A program made the translations under genes and the position numbers. Source: VAXT01 sp964591295 (GTDB lineage: Bacteria > Actinomycetota > Thermoleophilia > Gaiellales > Gaiellaceae). Taken from it: a DNA stretch of 64,000 bases. Where the stretch lies: contig CAZQAG010000008.1 in NCBI GenBank assembly GCA_964591295.1, forward strand, positions 1 to 64,000, given 5' to 3'. Under the pieces are notes generated by a model that saw only the letters and a list, made by a program, of their open reading frames with translations, was not told the DNA's origin and did not search any database. Shown piece after piece: positions 50,385 through 58,681 of this stretch (positions are counted from its first letter, which is position 1; every line of letters begins with the position of its first letter).

Positions 50385-50501
50385 ACAGGGTCAGACCCTG
50401 TAAACCTTCACGGGGTCAGACCCTGTAAACCTTCACGGGGTCAGACCCTGTAAACCTTCACGGGGTCAGACCCTGTAAACCTTTACGGGGTCAGACCCCG
50501 T
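50385..50501. repeat. five-copy 25-bp palindromic array (GGGTCAGACC family)
   Basis: GGGTCAGACC recurs at exact 25-bp steps (TCAG at 50391, 50416, 50441, 50466 and 50491). Spacers are TGTAAACCTTCAC. The first unit is the palindrome ACAGGGT-CAG-ACCCTGT and the last ACGGGGT-CAG-ACCCCGT; the inner ones are hybrids that still pair through G-U in RNA. It fills most of the 168-bp gap between cdsA and dxr and looks like a REP-type array, not CRISPR. Confidence 0.9.
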
Positions 50502-50529
50502 TAGGGATCTGTAAGGAGGCACGGCTGGG

Positions 50530-51333
50530 TCAGGCTTGGCCGAAGGCGGCTATCACGTAGTACGCGGCGACCCAGGAGAAAAGCAGGGCGTCCAACCGGT
50601 CCAGGAGGCCTCCGTGTCCCGCCAGCAGACGGCTCGAGTCCTTTACGTCCATGTCGCGCTTGAGCGCGGACTCGAAGAGGTCGCCGAGCGGAGCAACGAC
50701 GGCGATCACGACGCCGAGCACCAGTATTTCCCGGATCGACAGGAAGGCTGTCCTCTCCTGGTAGAACGCAAAGAACGTAGCGCCGATCGTTGCGGCGGTC
50801 CCGGCGATGAGCCCCTCCCAGGTCTTGCCGGGAGAGACCGCCGGCGCCAGTTTGTGCCGGCCGAAGAGCATGCCGATCAGAAACGCGGCCGAGTCGCCCG
50901 CCCAGACCGCCAGCAACACGGCGAAGGCGGCGAGGACGCCGTGCTCGGTGATGTCACGCAAGAGCACTGCGTGGGCAAGGCCGAGGCCGATCCAGCCGGC
51001 TCCGAGCACGGTCAGCGAGACCGACACCGCCGTCGACTGCCGCGTCCCGGCGACGCCCTTGAAGACGAACGCGAGCACAAACGTGCTCATGAAGCCCGCG
51101 AGCGCCCACTCCGGCCCGCCGATGGTCGCCCCGAGGAGGCCCGCAAGCGACCCCAGGTAGCCCGCGAGCACGACCGGCCGCAGCGTTCGTGCCATCCAGT
51201 ACAGCTCGTGGAGGCCGACGATGGCGGCCACCGCGGCGAGCGCGAACATCGGCCAGCCGCCGAGATAGACCAGCCAGAGCACAGCGGGGATGCCGGCCGC
51301 CGAGATGAGGATGCGGGACCAGATGGAGCTCAT
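50530..51333 (-). CDS. cdsA: phosphatidate cytidylyltransferase
   Basis: A 267-residue membrane enzyme making CDP-diacylglycerol. The family signature is present near the end: SALKRDMDVKDSSRLLAGHG followed by GLLDRLDALLFSW. About eight hydrophobic helices precede it. The ATG at 51333 overlaps the uppS stop (ATGA). It supplies substrate for the PgsA-like enzyme encoded at 37.7-38.2 kb. Confidence 0.95.
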   Translation of the reverse strand: MSSIWSRILISAAGIPAVLWLVYLGGWPMFALAAVAAIVGLHELYWMARTLRPVVLAGYLGSLAGLLGATIGGPEWALAGFMSTFVLAFVFKGVAGTRQSTAVSVSLTVLGAGWIGLGLAHAVLLRDITEHGVLAAFAVLLAVWAGDSAAFLIGMLFGRHKLAPAVSPGKTWEGLIAGTAATIGATFFAFYQERTAFLSIREILVLGVVIAVVAPLGDLFESALKRDMDVKDSSRLLAGHGGLLDRLDALLFSWVAAYYVIAAFGQA

Positions 51334-52079
51334 CGCCCGCCGAACCGCCGTCGACGGCCGGCATATTCGGCAACGCCTTTCCTGAGGTCGTCCTCGCCGA
51401 AGTCGGGCCACAGCGTGTCGACGAAGGCAAGCTCGGCGTAGGCGAGCTGCCAGAGCAGGAAGTTCGAGATCCGCAGCTCCCCGGAGGTCCGGATCACGAG
51501 GTCCGGGTCGGGCATGTCGGGAGCGTAGAGGTACATGGCGAGCACGTCCTCGTCTACCTCCTCGGGAGTGAGCTCGGCGGCGATCATCCGCCGCGCGGCT
51601 TCGGCCAGCTCTGCCCGCCCGCCGTAGTCGAAGGCAATCCAGAGCTGAAGCCGGTCGCGCGAGGCCGTCTCGTGCTCGAGCTCCGCCATCCTCGCCTGCA
51701 ACTCCTCGGGAGCCCGATCGCGCCGGCCGATGAACCGAGTCCGCACGCCCTGCTTCGCGAGGTCGGGCAGCTCACGGTCGATCGTCTCCCCGAAGATCTC
51801 CATCAGCGAGTCGACCTCAGCCGGCGGACGCAGCCAGTTCTCGGTCGAGAACGCGTACACCGTCAGCGACTCGATGCCGAGGTCGATCGCAGCCTCGACG
51901 GCGCGTCGCAGGGCGCGGGTTCCCTCCCGATGGCCCGCTTCGACCCGGAGACCGCGAGCCTCCGCCCAGCGTCCGTTTCCGTCGAGGATGATCGCTACGG
52001 AACGCGGAATCTCACCGGGCTCCAGTTGCGCCGGGACCCGACACCGAAGAAGCTGCCGGGTCTGCCCGAGCAGGCTCAT
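51330..52079 (-). CDS. uppS: isoprenyl transferase (undecaprenyl diphosphate synthase)
   Basis: A 249-residue cis-prenyltransferase. It has AIILDGNGRWAEARGLRVEA, AFSTENWLRPPAEVDSLM, FDYGGRAELAEA and PDLVIRTSGELRISNFLLWQ with the conserved RxG/SELRxSNF core. It builds the C55 lipid carrier for peptidoglycan from MEP-pathway precursors made by dxr and ispG downstream. Confidence 0.96.
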   Translation of the reverse strand: MSLLGQTRQLLRCRVPAQLEPGEIPRSVAIILDGNGRWAEARGLRVEAGHREGTRALRRAVEAAIDLGIESLTVYAFSTENWLRPPAEVDSLMEIFGETIDRELPDLAKQGVRTRFIGRRDRAPEELQARMAELEHETASRDRLQLWIAFDYGGRAELAEAARRMIAAELTPEEVDEDVLAMYLYAPDMPDPDLVIRTSGELRISNFLLWQLAYAELAFVDTLWPDFGEDDLRKGVAEYAGRRRRFGGR

Positions 52080-52163
52080 GAAATCGATTCTCTCAGCCCT
52101 CGGTGAGGCAGGTGGACCCAGAGCGTCCGGTATCGCGAGCGAAGCGAGGCGAGAACATAATCA

Positions 52164-52190
52164 CCCGGAAAATGCGCAGCATTTTGCGGG
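52164..52190 (-). terminator. hairpin directly after frr
   Basis: AAAATGC (52169-52175) / GCATTTT (52179-52185) with loop GCA, enclosed by CCCG/CGGG across a G/G mismatch. It starts at the base after the frr stop on the minus strand. It may partly terminate or process the mRNA before uppS. Confidence 0.5.
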
Positions 52191-52748
52191 TTAAACCTCG
52201 GTGATCTCTGCTTCCTTGCGCTTCAGCAGGTCGTCGATCTTGCTCGTGTGCTCGTCCGTGAGCTTCTGGACGCGGTCCTCCGCGCGCCGCTCGTCGTCCT
52301 CGCCTACGTTCCCCTGGGTCTTCAAGTCCTTCAGGTGCTTATCGGCGTCCCGCCGGACGTTTCGGATCGCGATTCGGCCCTCCTCCGCGATCTGACGGAC
52401 GATCTTGACGAGGTCTTTGCGCCGCTCCTCGGTGAGCTGGGGAATCGGGAGGCGGATCACCTTGCCGTCGTTCGACGGCGTGAGCCCGAGCTCCGATTCC
52501 TGGATCGCCCGCTCGATCTCCTTGATCGAGCTCGGATCGAATGGCTGCACGGTCAACATGCGAGGCTCGGGGACGTTGATGATCGCCAGCTGCTTGAGCG
52601 GAGTCGTCTGCCCGTAGTAGTCGACCGAGATCCGGTCGAGCAGCGCCGCCGAGGCGCGACCGGTGCGAACGGTGTTGAACTCGACTTGCGTGGACTCGAC
52701 GGACTTGTCCATCCGCCGGCTCGCGTCCTGAATCAGATCGTCGATCAC
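52191..52748 (-). CDS. frr: ribosome recycling factor
   Basis: A 185-residue factor that splits post-termination ribosomes with EF-G. It has the three-helix bundle plus beta domain: VEFNTVRTGRASAALLDRI, DYYGQTTPLKQLAIINVPEP, GKVIRLPIPQLTEERRKDLV. The order rpsB-tsf-pyrH-frr is widely conserved in bacteria. Confidence 0.97.
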   Translation of the reverse strand: MIDDLIQDASRRMDKSVESTQVEFNTVRTGRASAALLDRISVDYYGQTTPLKQLAIINVPEPRMLTVQPFDPSSIKEIERAIQESELGLTPSNDGKVIRLPIPQLTEERRKDLVKIVRQIAEEGRIAIRNVRRDADKHLKDLKTQGNVGEDDERRAEDRVQKLTDEHTSKIDDLLKRKEAEITEV

Positions 52749-52754
52749 GGGGCA

Positions 52755-53519
52755 CTACTCCTTGCTCGGGGTGGAGATGATTGTGCCGACCCGCTCGCCG
52801 GAAATCACGCGCTTGATGTTCTTGTCCTCGAGCCCGAAGACGTGGATCGGCAGCCCGTTGTCCATGCAGAGCGAGAGCGCGGTCGTGTCCATTACCTTGA
52901 GCCCGCGCTCGATCGCCTCCAGGTGCGTCAGCTCGGGAAGCAGTTCCGCGCCGGGGTCCGTGTTCGGATCGCCGTCGTAGACGCCGTCGACCGCGTGCTT
53001 TGCCATGAGGATGGCGTCGGCGCCGATCTCCAGCGACCGCAGGGCCGCCGCGGTGTCCGTCGTGAAGAACGGGTTGCCGGTTCCGGCCGCGAAGATGACG
53101 ACGCGGCCCTTCTCGAGATGCCTGATCCCGCGTCGGCGGATGTATGGCTCGGCCACCTCGGCGATCCCGATCGCAGACAGGATCCGCGTGTGCGCGCCGA
53201 ACCGCTCGAGCGCGTCCTGCAGCGCAAGCCCGTTCAGCACCGTTGCGAGCATTCCGGCGTAGTCGGCTGTCGCGCGGTCCATCCCTTCCGCGGCGGCGGC
53301 CATGCCCCGGTAGAAGTTCCCGCCACCGACCACGATCGCGACCTCCACTCCGCTCTCACGCACCTCGACGATCTCCTGCGCGATCTCCTCGACCCGAGGC
53401 AGGTGGAGGCCGAACTCCCTGTCGCCCATCAGGGCCTCGCCGGAGAGCTTCAGGAGGATCCGGTCGAAGACGCGCGAGCCGTCGCCGACTCTCGCGGGGC
53501 TCTCTTCCTGAACCGTCAC
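52755..53519 (-). CDS. pyrH: uridylate kinase (UMP kinase)
   Basis: A 254-residue bacterial UMP kinase of the amino-acid-kinase fold. It has RILLKLSGEALMG, IVVGGGNFYRG, FFTTDTAAALRSLEIGADAI and LMAKHAVDGVYDGDPNTDPG. It makes UDP from UMP and is usually regulated by GTP/UTP. The GTG start at 53519 overlaps the tsf stop (GTGA). Confidence 0.97.
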   Translation of the reverse strand: MTVQEESPARVGDGSRVFDRILLKLSGEALMGDREFGLHLPRVEEIAQEIVEVRESGVEVAIVVGGGNFYRGMAAAAEGMDRATADYAGMLATVLNGLALQDALERFGAHTRILSAIGIAEVAEPYIRRRGIRHLEKGRVVIFAAGTGNPFFTTDTAAALRSLEIGADAILMAKHAVDGVYDGDPNTDPGAELLPELTHLEAIERGLKVMDTTALSLCMDNGLPIHVFGLEDKNIKRVISGERVGTIISTPSKE

Positions 53520-54310
53520 TCGGCGAGGGCGTAGCGCTCGAACTCGAGCACTTTCAGCCCCTCCTCCTCGAGTGCCTGCGCGACGGTTTTCTTCGGCTCG
53601 TGAATCCAGGCCTGCTCGGCGAGCACGGCTTCCGCGAAGAAGCGCTTCCCGAGCATGCCCTCGACGATCTTGGGCCGCGACTGCTCGGGCTTCGACTCCA
53701 CCTCGGGAAGCTTCTCGTAGACGGAGCGCTCGTTGGCGATCTCCTCCTCGGGAACGTCGTCGCGCGTGGCGTAGCGGGGGGCGGCGAAGGCGATGTGCAT
53801 CGCGAGGCGCCGCGCTGCGTCGGGCGAGCCCTCGGCCTTCACGAGCACGCCGATCTTGTTCGCCGGCGGATGGATGTACGCCGCGATCGCTTCTCCGTTG
53901 GAAGACTCGAACCGCGCCGCGCCGCGGACGGCGATGTTCTCGCCGATCTTGCCGACGAGCTCCGCCCGGTCGTCCTCGAACGACGACACGGCCTCGGGGC
54001 CGTCCTTCTCAACCGCATCGAGGACGCGCTCCGCGAACGCACGAAACTCCTCGTTCTTCGAGACGGGCTCGGTTTCGGAGCCCACGGCCACGATCGTGCC
54101 CTTCGAGTCGTCGACCCGAGCGAGGACGATGCCTTCCGTCGTCTCCTGGCCCGCGCGCTTGCTGGCAGACGCCATCCCGCGTTCCCGCAGGAGCTGCTTC
54201 GCCGCCTCGAGGTCACCGTCGGCGTCCTGGAGGGCCCGCTTGCAGTCCATCATCGGTGCGCTCGTCATCTCGCGCAGCGTCTTGACGAGCTCGGCTGAGA
54301 TCTCGGTCAT
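53516..54310 (-). CDS. tsf: elongation factor Ts
   Basis: A 264-residue nucleotide exchange factor for EF-Tu. The N-terminal UBA-like module is LVKTLREMTSAPMMDCKRAL with the TDVP-like motif replaced by S-A-P; the core follows with IAAYIHPPANKIGVLVKAEG and MHIAFAAPRYATRDDVPEEE. The ATG overlaps the rpsB stop (54307-54310, ATGA). Confidence 0.96.
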   Translation of the reverse strand: MTEISAELVKTLREMTSAPMMDCKRALQDADGDLEAAKQLLRERGMASASKRAGQETTEGIVLARVDDSKGTIVAVGSETEPVSKNEEFRAFAERVLDAVEKDGPEAVSSFEDDRAELVGKIGENIAVRGAARFESSNGEAIAAYIHPPANKIGVLVKAEGSPDAARRLAMHIAFAAPRYATRDDVPEEEIANERSVYEKLPEVESKPEQSRPKIVEGMLGKRFFAEAVLAEQAWIHEPKKTVAQALEEEGLKVLEFERYALAE

Positions 54311-55212
54311 TCGGCCGGCACCTCCTCCTTGGCGGCCCCCTCCTCAGACTTTGCAACAGACTGTTGCAAAGTGTCTTCGGGGGCTGGCTCCTCGGCTGGT
54401 GCTTCGAGGGCCGGTGACTCTTCGGCCGGTGGCTCTTCGGCGGTTGGCTCCTCGGCTACTGCCTCTGCCGGCTCTTCAGCGAGCGCCTGGGTCTCTTCCG
54501 CAGGCGCCGACTCGAACTCCTCGACCTTGATCTTCTGCTTTCCGGCCTCGATCGAGTCGGCGATCGTGCGGATCACGAGCTCGCACGCCTTGATCGCGTC
54601 GTCGTTCCCCGGCACGACGTAGTCGGCCTCGTCCGGATCGCAGTTCGTGTCGACGAGTGCGATGACCGGCAGGCCGAGGCGCTTCGCCTCGCGGACCGCG
54701 ATCGCCTCCTTGCGCAGGTCGACGACGAGCAGCGAATCGGGCTGGCGCTTCATGTCCGCGACGCCGCCGAGATGGCTCTCGAGGCGCTCGAGCTCGGCGA
54801 GCATCGACAGCCGCTCCTTCGGCGGGAGCAGTTCGAGCTGCCCCTCCTCACTGAGACGGCGAAGCTCGTGCAGCCGCTCGATGCGGCTCGAGATCGTGCG
54901 CCAGTTGGTGAGCAGGCCACCGAGCCAGCGATGGTTCACGTACGGCATGCCGACGCGCTTCGCGTGCGACTCGACCGCGTCCTGCGCCTGCTTCTTCGTG
55001 CCGACGAAGAGCACGGTGCCCCCACGCTCGGCGAGATTGCGCGAGAACGCGGCAGCCTCCTCCAGGAGCTGGAGCGTCTGCTCGAGGTCGATGATGTAGA
55101 TGCCCCCGCGCTCGCCGAAGATGAAGCGGCGCATCTTGGGGTCCCAGCGGCGCGTCTGGTGACCGAAGTGGACGCCGGCCTCCAGCAGCTCTCGCATGGT
55201 GACGACGGACAA
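54307..55212 (-). CDS. rpsB: 30S ribosomal protein S2 with long acidic C-terminal tail
   Basis: A 301-residue S2. TTG 55212 is chosen because AGGAGGT lies 6-7 bp upstream and the opening SVVTMRELLEAGVHFGHQTR matches the family. The core ends near residue 225. The rest (about 75 residues) is Glu/Ala/Pro-rich, with repeats of the EEPAEE type, unusual for S2 but seen in some actinobacteria. The tail contains the dispersed 27-bp palindrome, which is read as TLQQSVAK. Confidence 0.96.
   Translation of the reverse strand: MSVVTMRELLEAGVHFGHQTRRWDPKMRRFIFGERGGIYIIDLEQTLQLLEEAAAFSRNLAERGGTVLFVGTKKQAQDAVESHAKRVGMPYVNHRWLGGLLTNWRTISSRIERLHELRRLSEEGQLELLPPKERLSMLAELERLESHLGGVADMKRQPDSLLVVDLRKEAIAVREAKRLGLPVIALVDTNCDPDEADYVVPGNDDAIKACELVIRTIADSIEAGKQKIKVEEFESAPAEETQALAEEPAEAVAEEPTAEEPPAEESPALEAPAEEPAPEDTLQQSVAKSEEGAAKEEVPAE
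54347..54373. repeat. 27-bp dispersed palindrome, copy 3, inside rpsB
   Basis: Arms GACTTTGCAACAG (54347-54359) and CTGTTGCAAAGTG (54361-54373) around a central A; 12 of 13 arm pairs match. It lies within the coding region of the acidic S2 tail, 37-64 bp before the stop codon. Confidence 0.8.
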
Positions 55213-55332
55213 GGTGGTACCTCCTGTGGTTTGAGTGCGGTACAGCCGGGGGCGTCCGGGTGGAACCGCTGGAAGGTAGCGGCACCACCACCCTTCGTCC
55301 CGCCGGGACGGTTACACGGTCGGTGGATTCTA
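55213..55332 (-). promoter_or_regulatory. rpsB promoter and structured leader
   Basis: On the minus strand TAGAAT (55332-55327) is a good -10 hexamer, overlapping the rluD stop codon. The leader of about 110 nt contains two hairpins: CGTCCC/GGGACG (55296-55310) and CCGCT/AGCGG (55266-55282). A leader with stems before rpsB fits autoregulation by S2 or stringent control, inferred only. Confidence 0.5.
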
Positions 55333-56247
55333 GCCGCTGCCCCGCAAGCGGCCGAGATACGCGTCCAGCTCGGGTGGGAGCGGCGAGACGACCTCAACCC
55401 GCTCCTTCGTGAACGGGTGGTCGAACGAGAGCCGGTTCGCGTGCAGGAACTGCCGGCCGAGGGCCTGGTCGGGGACGCCGTAGACCGGGTCCCCCACCAC
55501 CGGCAGGTCGACGGCGGCCAGGTGGACACGGATCTGGTGCGTCCTGCCGGTCTCGAGCCGCACGTTCAGGAGCGCATTGCCGCCGAGGAGCTCGGCCACC
55601 TCGAAATGGGTCACCGCCTCGCGTGGCGTGTCCGTGTCGAGCGACTGCCGCGTCGGCTCCTCGCGGTCGCGGCCGATCGGGGCTTCGATCCGCCCGCGCC
55701 ACGAGCGAGGGCGACCGCGGACGAGCGCGAGGTAGTGGCGCTCGATCTCCCGGCTCTGCACCATCGCCTGTAACCGCTTATGAGCCTCCTCCGTACGGGC
55801 GACGGCGAGTAGGCCGGAGGTGTCGCGATCGAGCCGGTGGACGATCCCGGGGCGGTCCTCCTCCCCGCCCCCGGCTCGCCCGACGAGGCCGTGGACAAGG
55901 GTTCCGCTCGCGTGGCCGGCCCCCGGATGCACGACGACTCCTGCCGGCTTGTCGACCACGAGCAGGTACTCGTCCTCGTAAGCAATGCGGAAGTCGACCT
56001 CCTCGCGAACGAGCTCCGTAGGCCGCTCGGCCGGGAGCTCGACCTCGAGCTCTTCTCCACCTTCGAGCCGATAGCTCTTCTGGCGCGCATTCCCGTCGAC
56101 GCGCACCGACCCGGCCTCGACGAGCCGCTCGGCTACCGAGCGCGAGCCGATCTCCGGCAACTCGGCGAGAAACCGGTCGAGGCGGTCGCCCGCCGCCTCG
56201 TCAGGAACCCGCGCGTGGAACGTCGGGAACCGGCCGCGGCCGCGCAT
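55330..56247 (-). CDS. rluD: RluA-family pseudouridine synthase (RluD-like)
   Basis: A 305-residue synthase. The S4 domain opens with RSVAERLVEAGSVRVDGNAR. The catalytic motif is GIVHRLDRDTSGLLAVART (catalytic Asp in HRLDRDTSG), followed by LETGRTHQIRVHLA and DPVYG. It modifies uridines in 23S rRNA. It follows lspA with a 47-bp overlap, the usual lspA-rluD order; the ATG at 56247 may be slightly upstream of the true start. Confidence 0.94.
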   Translation of the reverse strand: MRGRGRFPTFHARVPDEAAGDRLDRFLAELPEIGSRSVAERLVEAGSVRVDGNARQKSYRLEGGEELEVELPAERPTELVREEVDFRIAYEDEYLLVVDKPAGVVVHPGAGHASGTLVHGLVGRAGGGEEDRPGIVHRLDRDTSGLLAVARTEEAHKRLQAMVQSREIERHYLALVRGRPRSWRGRIEAPIGRDREEPTRQSLDTDTPREAVTHFEVAELLGGNALLNVRLETGRTHQIRVHLAAVDLPVVGDPVYGVPDQALGRQFLHANRLSFDHPFTKERVEVVSPLPPELDAYLGRLRGSG

Positions 56248-56791
56248 GCGTTCGCTGCGGAAGCAGCAACGCGGCGAGGAGGACGAGGACGCCGAGGACG
56301 ATGAAGCAGTCGGCCAGGTTGAACGCGGGCCAGAAGCGCACGTCGATGAAGTCGGTCACGTGCCCCAGCCTGATTCGGTCCGTGAGGTTCGATGCGCTCC
56401 CGCCGATCAGGAGGCCGAGAGCGATGGGCAGCACCGGGTGCCGCGCCCCCGAGCGCGCGAAGAAGAACAGCATCCACCCGACGGCGACCGCAGTCAGCAC
56501 GGTCACGATCGGCGTCGCGTTCGCAAAGAGGCCAAAGGCGATCCCCGAGTTCTGCACGTGATGGATCGAGAGCGGACCGGCGACATGTCGCTCTCCGTCG
56601 AGCGCGAGGTTGCTGGAGACGAGTTGCTTCGTCAACTGATCTCCGGCGAGTGCAGCCAGGGCGATCGCCGACAAGCCGAGCCACTGTTGGGCACGTGCCG
56701 CCAACGAGCGGTGAGCGCCTGCCAGCGGTGTCAGCGCGTCCGTCGAGGAACCGACCCTCACGTCAACCCGGCGCGCGACGGGCTCGTTCAA
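56201..56791 (-). CDS. lspA: lipoprotein signal peptidase (SPase II)
   Basis: A 196-residue membrane aspartyl protease removing lipoprotein signal peptides. It has four helices and the catalytic Asp pair in GGSASNLTDRIRLGHVTDFI and RFWPAFNLADCFIVLGVLVL, with NSGIAFGLF before. TTG 56791 overlaps the stop of the DksA-like gene (TTGA); a downstream GTG is possible because the first 30 residues are poorly conserved. It processes lipoproteins such as the binding protein at 272-1315. Confidence 0.94.
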   Translation of the reverse strand: MNEPVARRVDVRVGSSTDALTPLAGAHRSLAARAQQWLGLSAIALAALAGDQLTKQLVSSNLALDGERHVAGPLSIHHVQNSGIAFGLFANATPIVTVLTAVAVGWMLFFFARSGARHPVLPIALGLLIGGSASNLTDRIRLGHVTDFIDVRFWPAFNLADCFIVLGVLVLLAALLLPQRTHARPRPVPDVPRAGS

Positions 56792-57150
56792 CCGCGCTCC
56801 TCGAGGCGCCTGCAGTCGATGCACAGGGTCGCCCAGGGAAGCGCTGCGAGGCGCTCCTCGCCGACCTCCTTGCCGCAATTAACGCACTTGCCGTACGTCC
56901 CCTGCTCGATGCGCTCGAGCGCCGAGTCGATCGCGGCCAGCACGTTCTCCGAGTTCTCCTCGAGCGTATCGTCGATCTCGCGGTCGATCGTCTCAGTCGC
57001 CGTGTCGGCGAGATGGCTCTCGCTTGCGTCATCCTGCGTCTTGTCCTCGATCGAGCCCGGGTTTTCCTTGTGCAGATACTCGATCGCGTCGACCACGCGG
57101 CGGCGCTCCTCCTCGAGGAGCGTGCGGAACCGCTCGACGTCGACCGCCAT
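56788..57150 (-). CDS. DksA/TraR-family zinc finger protein
   Basis: A 120-residue protein. An N-terminal coiled coil (RFRTLLEEERRRVVDAIEYL) and an acidic middle lead to a C4 zinc finger of the CVNCG-x17-CIDC type (GTYGKCVNCGKEVGEERLAA). DksA-type proteins act in the RNA polymerase secondary channel; actinobacterial versions next to lspA and divIVA are of less certain role. Confidence 0.88.
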   Translation of the reverse strand: MAVDVERFRTLLEEERRRVVDAIEYLHKENPGSIEDKTQDDASESHLADTATETIDREIDDTLEENSENVLAAIDSALERIEQGTYGKCVNCGKEVGEERLAALPWATLCIDCRRLEERG

Positions 57151-57170
57151 GACCCAAGTGTAATCGGGAG

Positions 57171-57608
57171 TCAGGCGGCCTCGGCAGCCTCGTCCTCTCC
57201 GCTGCCTTCGTCGACCATCGCAAGCGCCGAGCGCAGCAGCGAGCGGATCCGGCTCGCCTCTCCGCGCAGGTGCTCACGCTCGGCCAGCGCGCGCTGCTTG
57301 ATCAGCCGCGCCTCTGCGTGCGCCTCCGTCAGGAAGATGTCCGCCTCGCGGCGGGCCTGATCCTTCAGCTCCTGCGCGCTCCGCTCCGCCGAGACGAGCG
57401 TCTTGCGAAGAAGCGTCTCGAGGTCGCGGTAGCGGGCGATGTCCTCCTCCATGCGTTCGAGCTTGTCCTGGAGGTCGGCCCGTTGCCGCCAGACCTCTTC
57501 GAAGCTCTCGACGATCTCCTCGTGGAGTGAGTCCGTCGGCGCCCGGCGGTAGCCGAAGAAGCTCCGGCCGAGCTTTACGTGGCGGATTTCGACAGGTGTC
57601 AGTGCCAT
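57171..57608 (-). CDS. divIVA: DivIVA domain protein
   Basis: A 145-residue coiled-coil protein. The N-terminal membrane-curvature motif is LTPVEIRHVKLGRSFFGYRR, followed by LHEEIVESFEEVWRQRADLQ and long heptads. It is shorter than polar-growth DivIVA of Streptomyces. It is placed with yggT and sepF, the usual division cluster. TGA precedes the dksA-like gene by 20 bp. Confidence 0.92.
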   Translation of the reverse strand: MALTPVEIRHVKLGRSFFGYRRAPTDSLHEEIVESFEEVWRQRADLQDKLERMEEDIARYRDLETLLRKTLVSAERSAQELKDQARREADIFLTEAHAEARLIKQRALAEREHLRGEASRIRSLLRSALAMVDEGSGEDEAAEAA

Positions 57609-57624
57609 TTCTCCACCTCCTTTC

Positions 57625-57939
57625 TCAGTGCAGTCGGTCGAGGATTGACTTGATGATCTGGTTCAGGAAGATGAGGCTGAAGACGGCGACGATCGGCGAG
57701 ATGTCGAGGGGGCCGAGCGGCGGCAGGACCCGCCTGAAGATCCGCAGGTACGGCTCACAGACGTCGAAGAGGAAGCGCTGGATCCGGTTCAGCCAGGGCG
57801 AGTAGGGCAATTTGACCCAGGACGTGATGATGTAGCCGAAGATCAGGAGGATGTAGACGGAGATGAAGACATCGACGAAGTTCCCGATCGTCGAGATAAC
57901 GTCGGCAAGCGGTAGCGTGAAACTGGCGTCTGCGCCCAC
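57625..57939 (-). CDS. YggT family membrane protein
   Basis: A 104-residue protein with two hydrophobic helices (FVDVFISVYILLIFGYIITS and PIVAVFSLIFLNQIIKSILD) linked by the family loop FDVCEPYLRIFRRVLPPLGP. YggT-family proteins accompany sepF and yggS in most actinobacteria and Firmicutes and have been linked to division and osmotic tolerance. The GTG start at 57939 is used. Confidence 0.92.
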   Translation of the reverse strand: MGADASFTLPLADVISTIGNFVDVFISVYILLIFGYIITSWVKLPYSPWLNRIQRFLFDVCEPYLRIFRRVLPPLGPLDISPIVAVFSLIFLNQIIKSILDRLH

Positions 57940-58072
57940 AGTCGTTTCTTTTCGGCCTCATCTGATGTCTTCCTTTCGAGGGAGCGCGAGGCACATAGAC
58001 GCCGCGGAGGCGGGCTTTGCTGTGTAGCGTCGATGCCTTGCGGCACCGTCCGGGGCCGAGAAAGCCTCAAAA

Positions 58073-58120
58073 CCGGGATAAGTCGTCATGGCGCGCGCTC
58101 GCGCGCCGGAGGCCTCCCGG
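58073..58120 (-). terminator. nested hairpin after sepF; conserved-core element copy 2
   Basis: Outer arms CCGGGA (58073-58078) and TCCCGG (58115-58120); inner GGCGCGCG (58090-58097) and CGCGCGCC (58100-58107) with loop CT. It begins 3 bp past the sepF stop. The core AAGTCGTCATGGCGCGCG matches the element after rpoD at 29673, while the outer arms differ. Confidence 0.7.
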
Positions 58121-58123
58121 CTA

Positions 58124-58669
58124 TCAGGCCTGGTTGAAGAAGCCGCCGCGCTCTAGGAGGCGGGCCCGCTCTTCGGCCGAGACCTCAACATTTCGCGGCG
58201 TGAGCAGGAAAACCTTGTCGGCGACGCGCTGCATGCCGCCGCCGAGCGCGTACGTCAGGCCACTCGTGAAGTCGATCAGCCGCTTCGAGAGGTCGGGGTC
58301 GGAGCCCTGGAGGTTGAGGATGACCGGCGTCCCCTCCTTGAACTTGTCCGCGATCTGCTGCGCGTCGTTGAAGCTGCGCGGGACGACGAGGTGGACGCTC
58401 ACGGACGCATGTCCCGGGGCGGCCTCGACGGCTCGCGGGCGCGTCGGCCTCAGAACCGCGGTGCGCGCGCTCGGAGCTGCTTCGGGCTCGGTCCAATCCT
58501 CGAACTCGGCCTTCCTCCGGCGCGGTGAGAGCCGGCGCACGTTCGGGCGCTCGCTGTACGAGCGCTCGAGCTCCTCGTTCGTGACGTAGCCGTCCTCGTC
58601 CCACTCTTCGTCCTCCTCGGCGATACCGAAGTAGACGAGGGTTCGGTTCCAGACGTCTGCAAAGCCCAT
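58124..58669 (-). CDS. sepF: cell division protein SepF
   Basis: A 181-residue FtsZ anchor. The N-terminal amphipathic helix is FADVWNRTLVYFGIAEEDEE, then a basic linker and the SepF core VHLVVPRSFNDAQQIADKFK, VILNLQGSDPDLSKRLIDF and TSGLTYALGGGMQRVADKVF. SepF tethers FtsZ to the membrane in actinobacteria lacking FtsA. Confidence 0.95.
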   Translation of the reverse strand: MGFADVWNRTLVYFGIAEEDEEWDEDGYVTNEELERSYSERPNVRRLSPRRRKAEFEDWTEPEAAPSARTAVLRPTRPRAVEAAPGHASVSVHLVVPRSFNDAQQIADKFKEGTPVILNLQGSDPDLSKRLIDFTSGLTYALGGGMQRVADKVFLLTPRNVEVSAEERARLLERGGFFNQA

Positions 58670-58681
58670 AGCGGCGGAATG

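Noticed and set aside
50385..50501. CRISPR-like array
   Set aside because: Repeats are 25 bp end to end with no unique spacers and are palindromic; no cas genes nearby.
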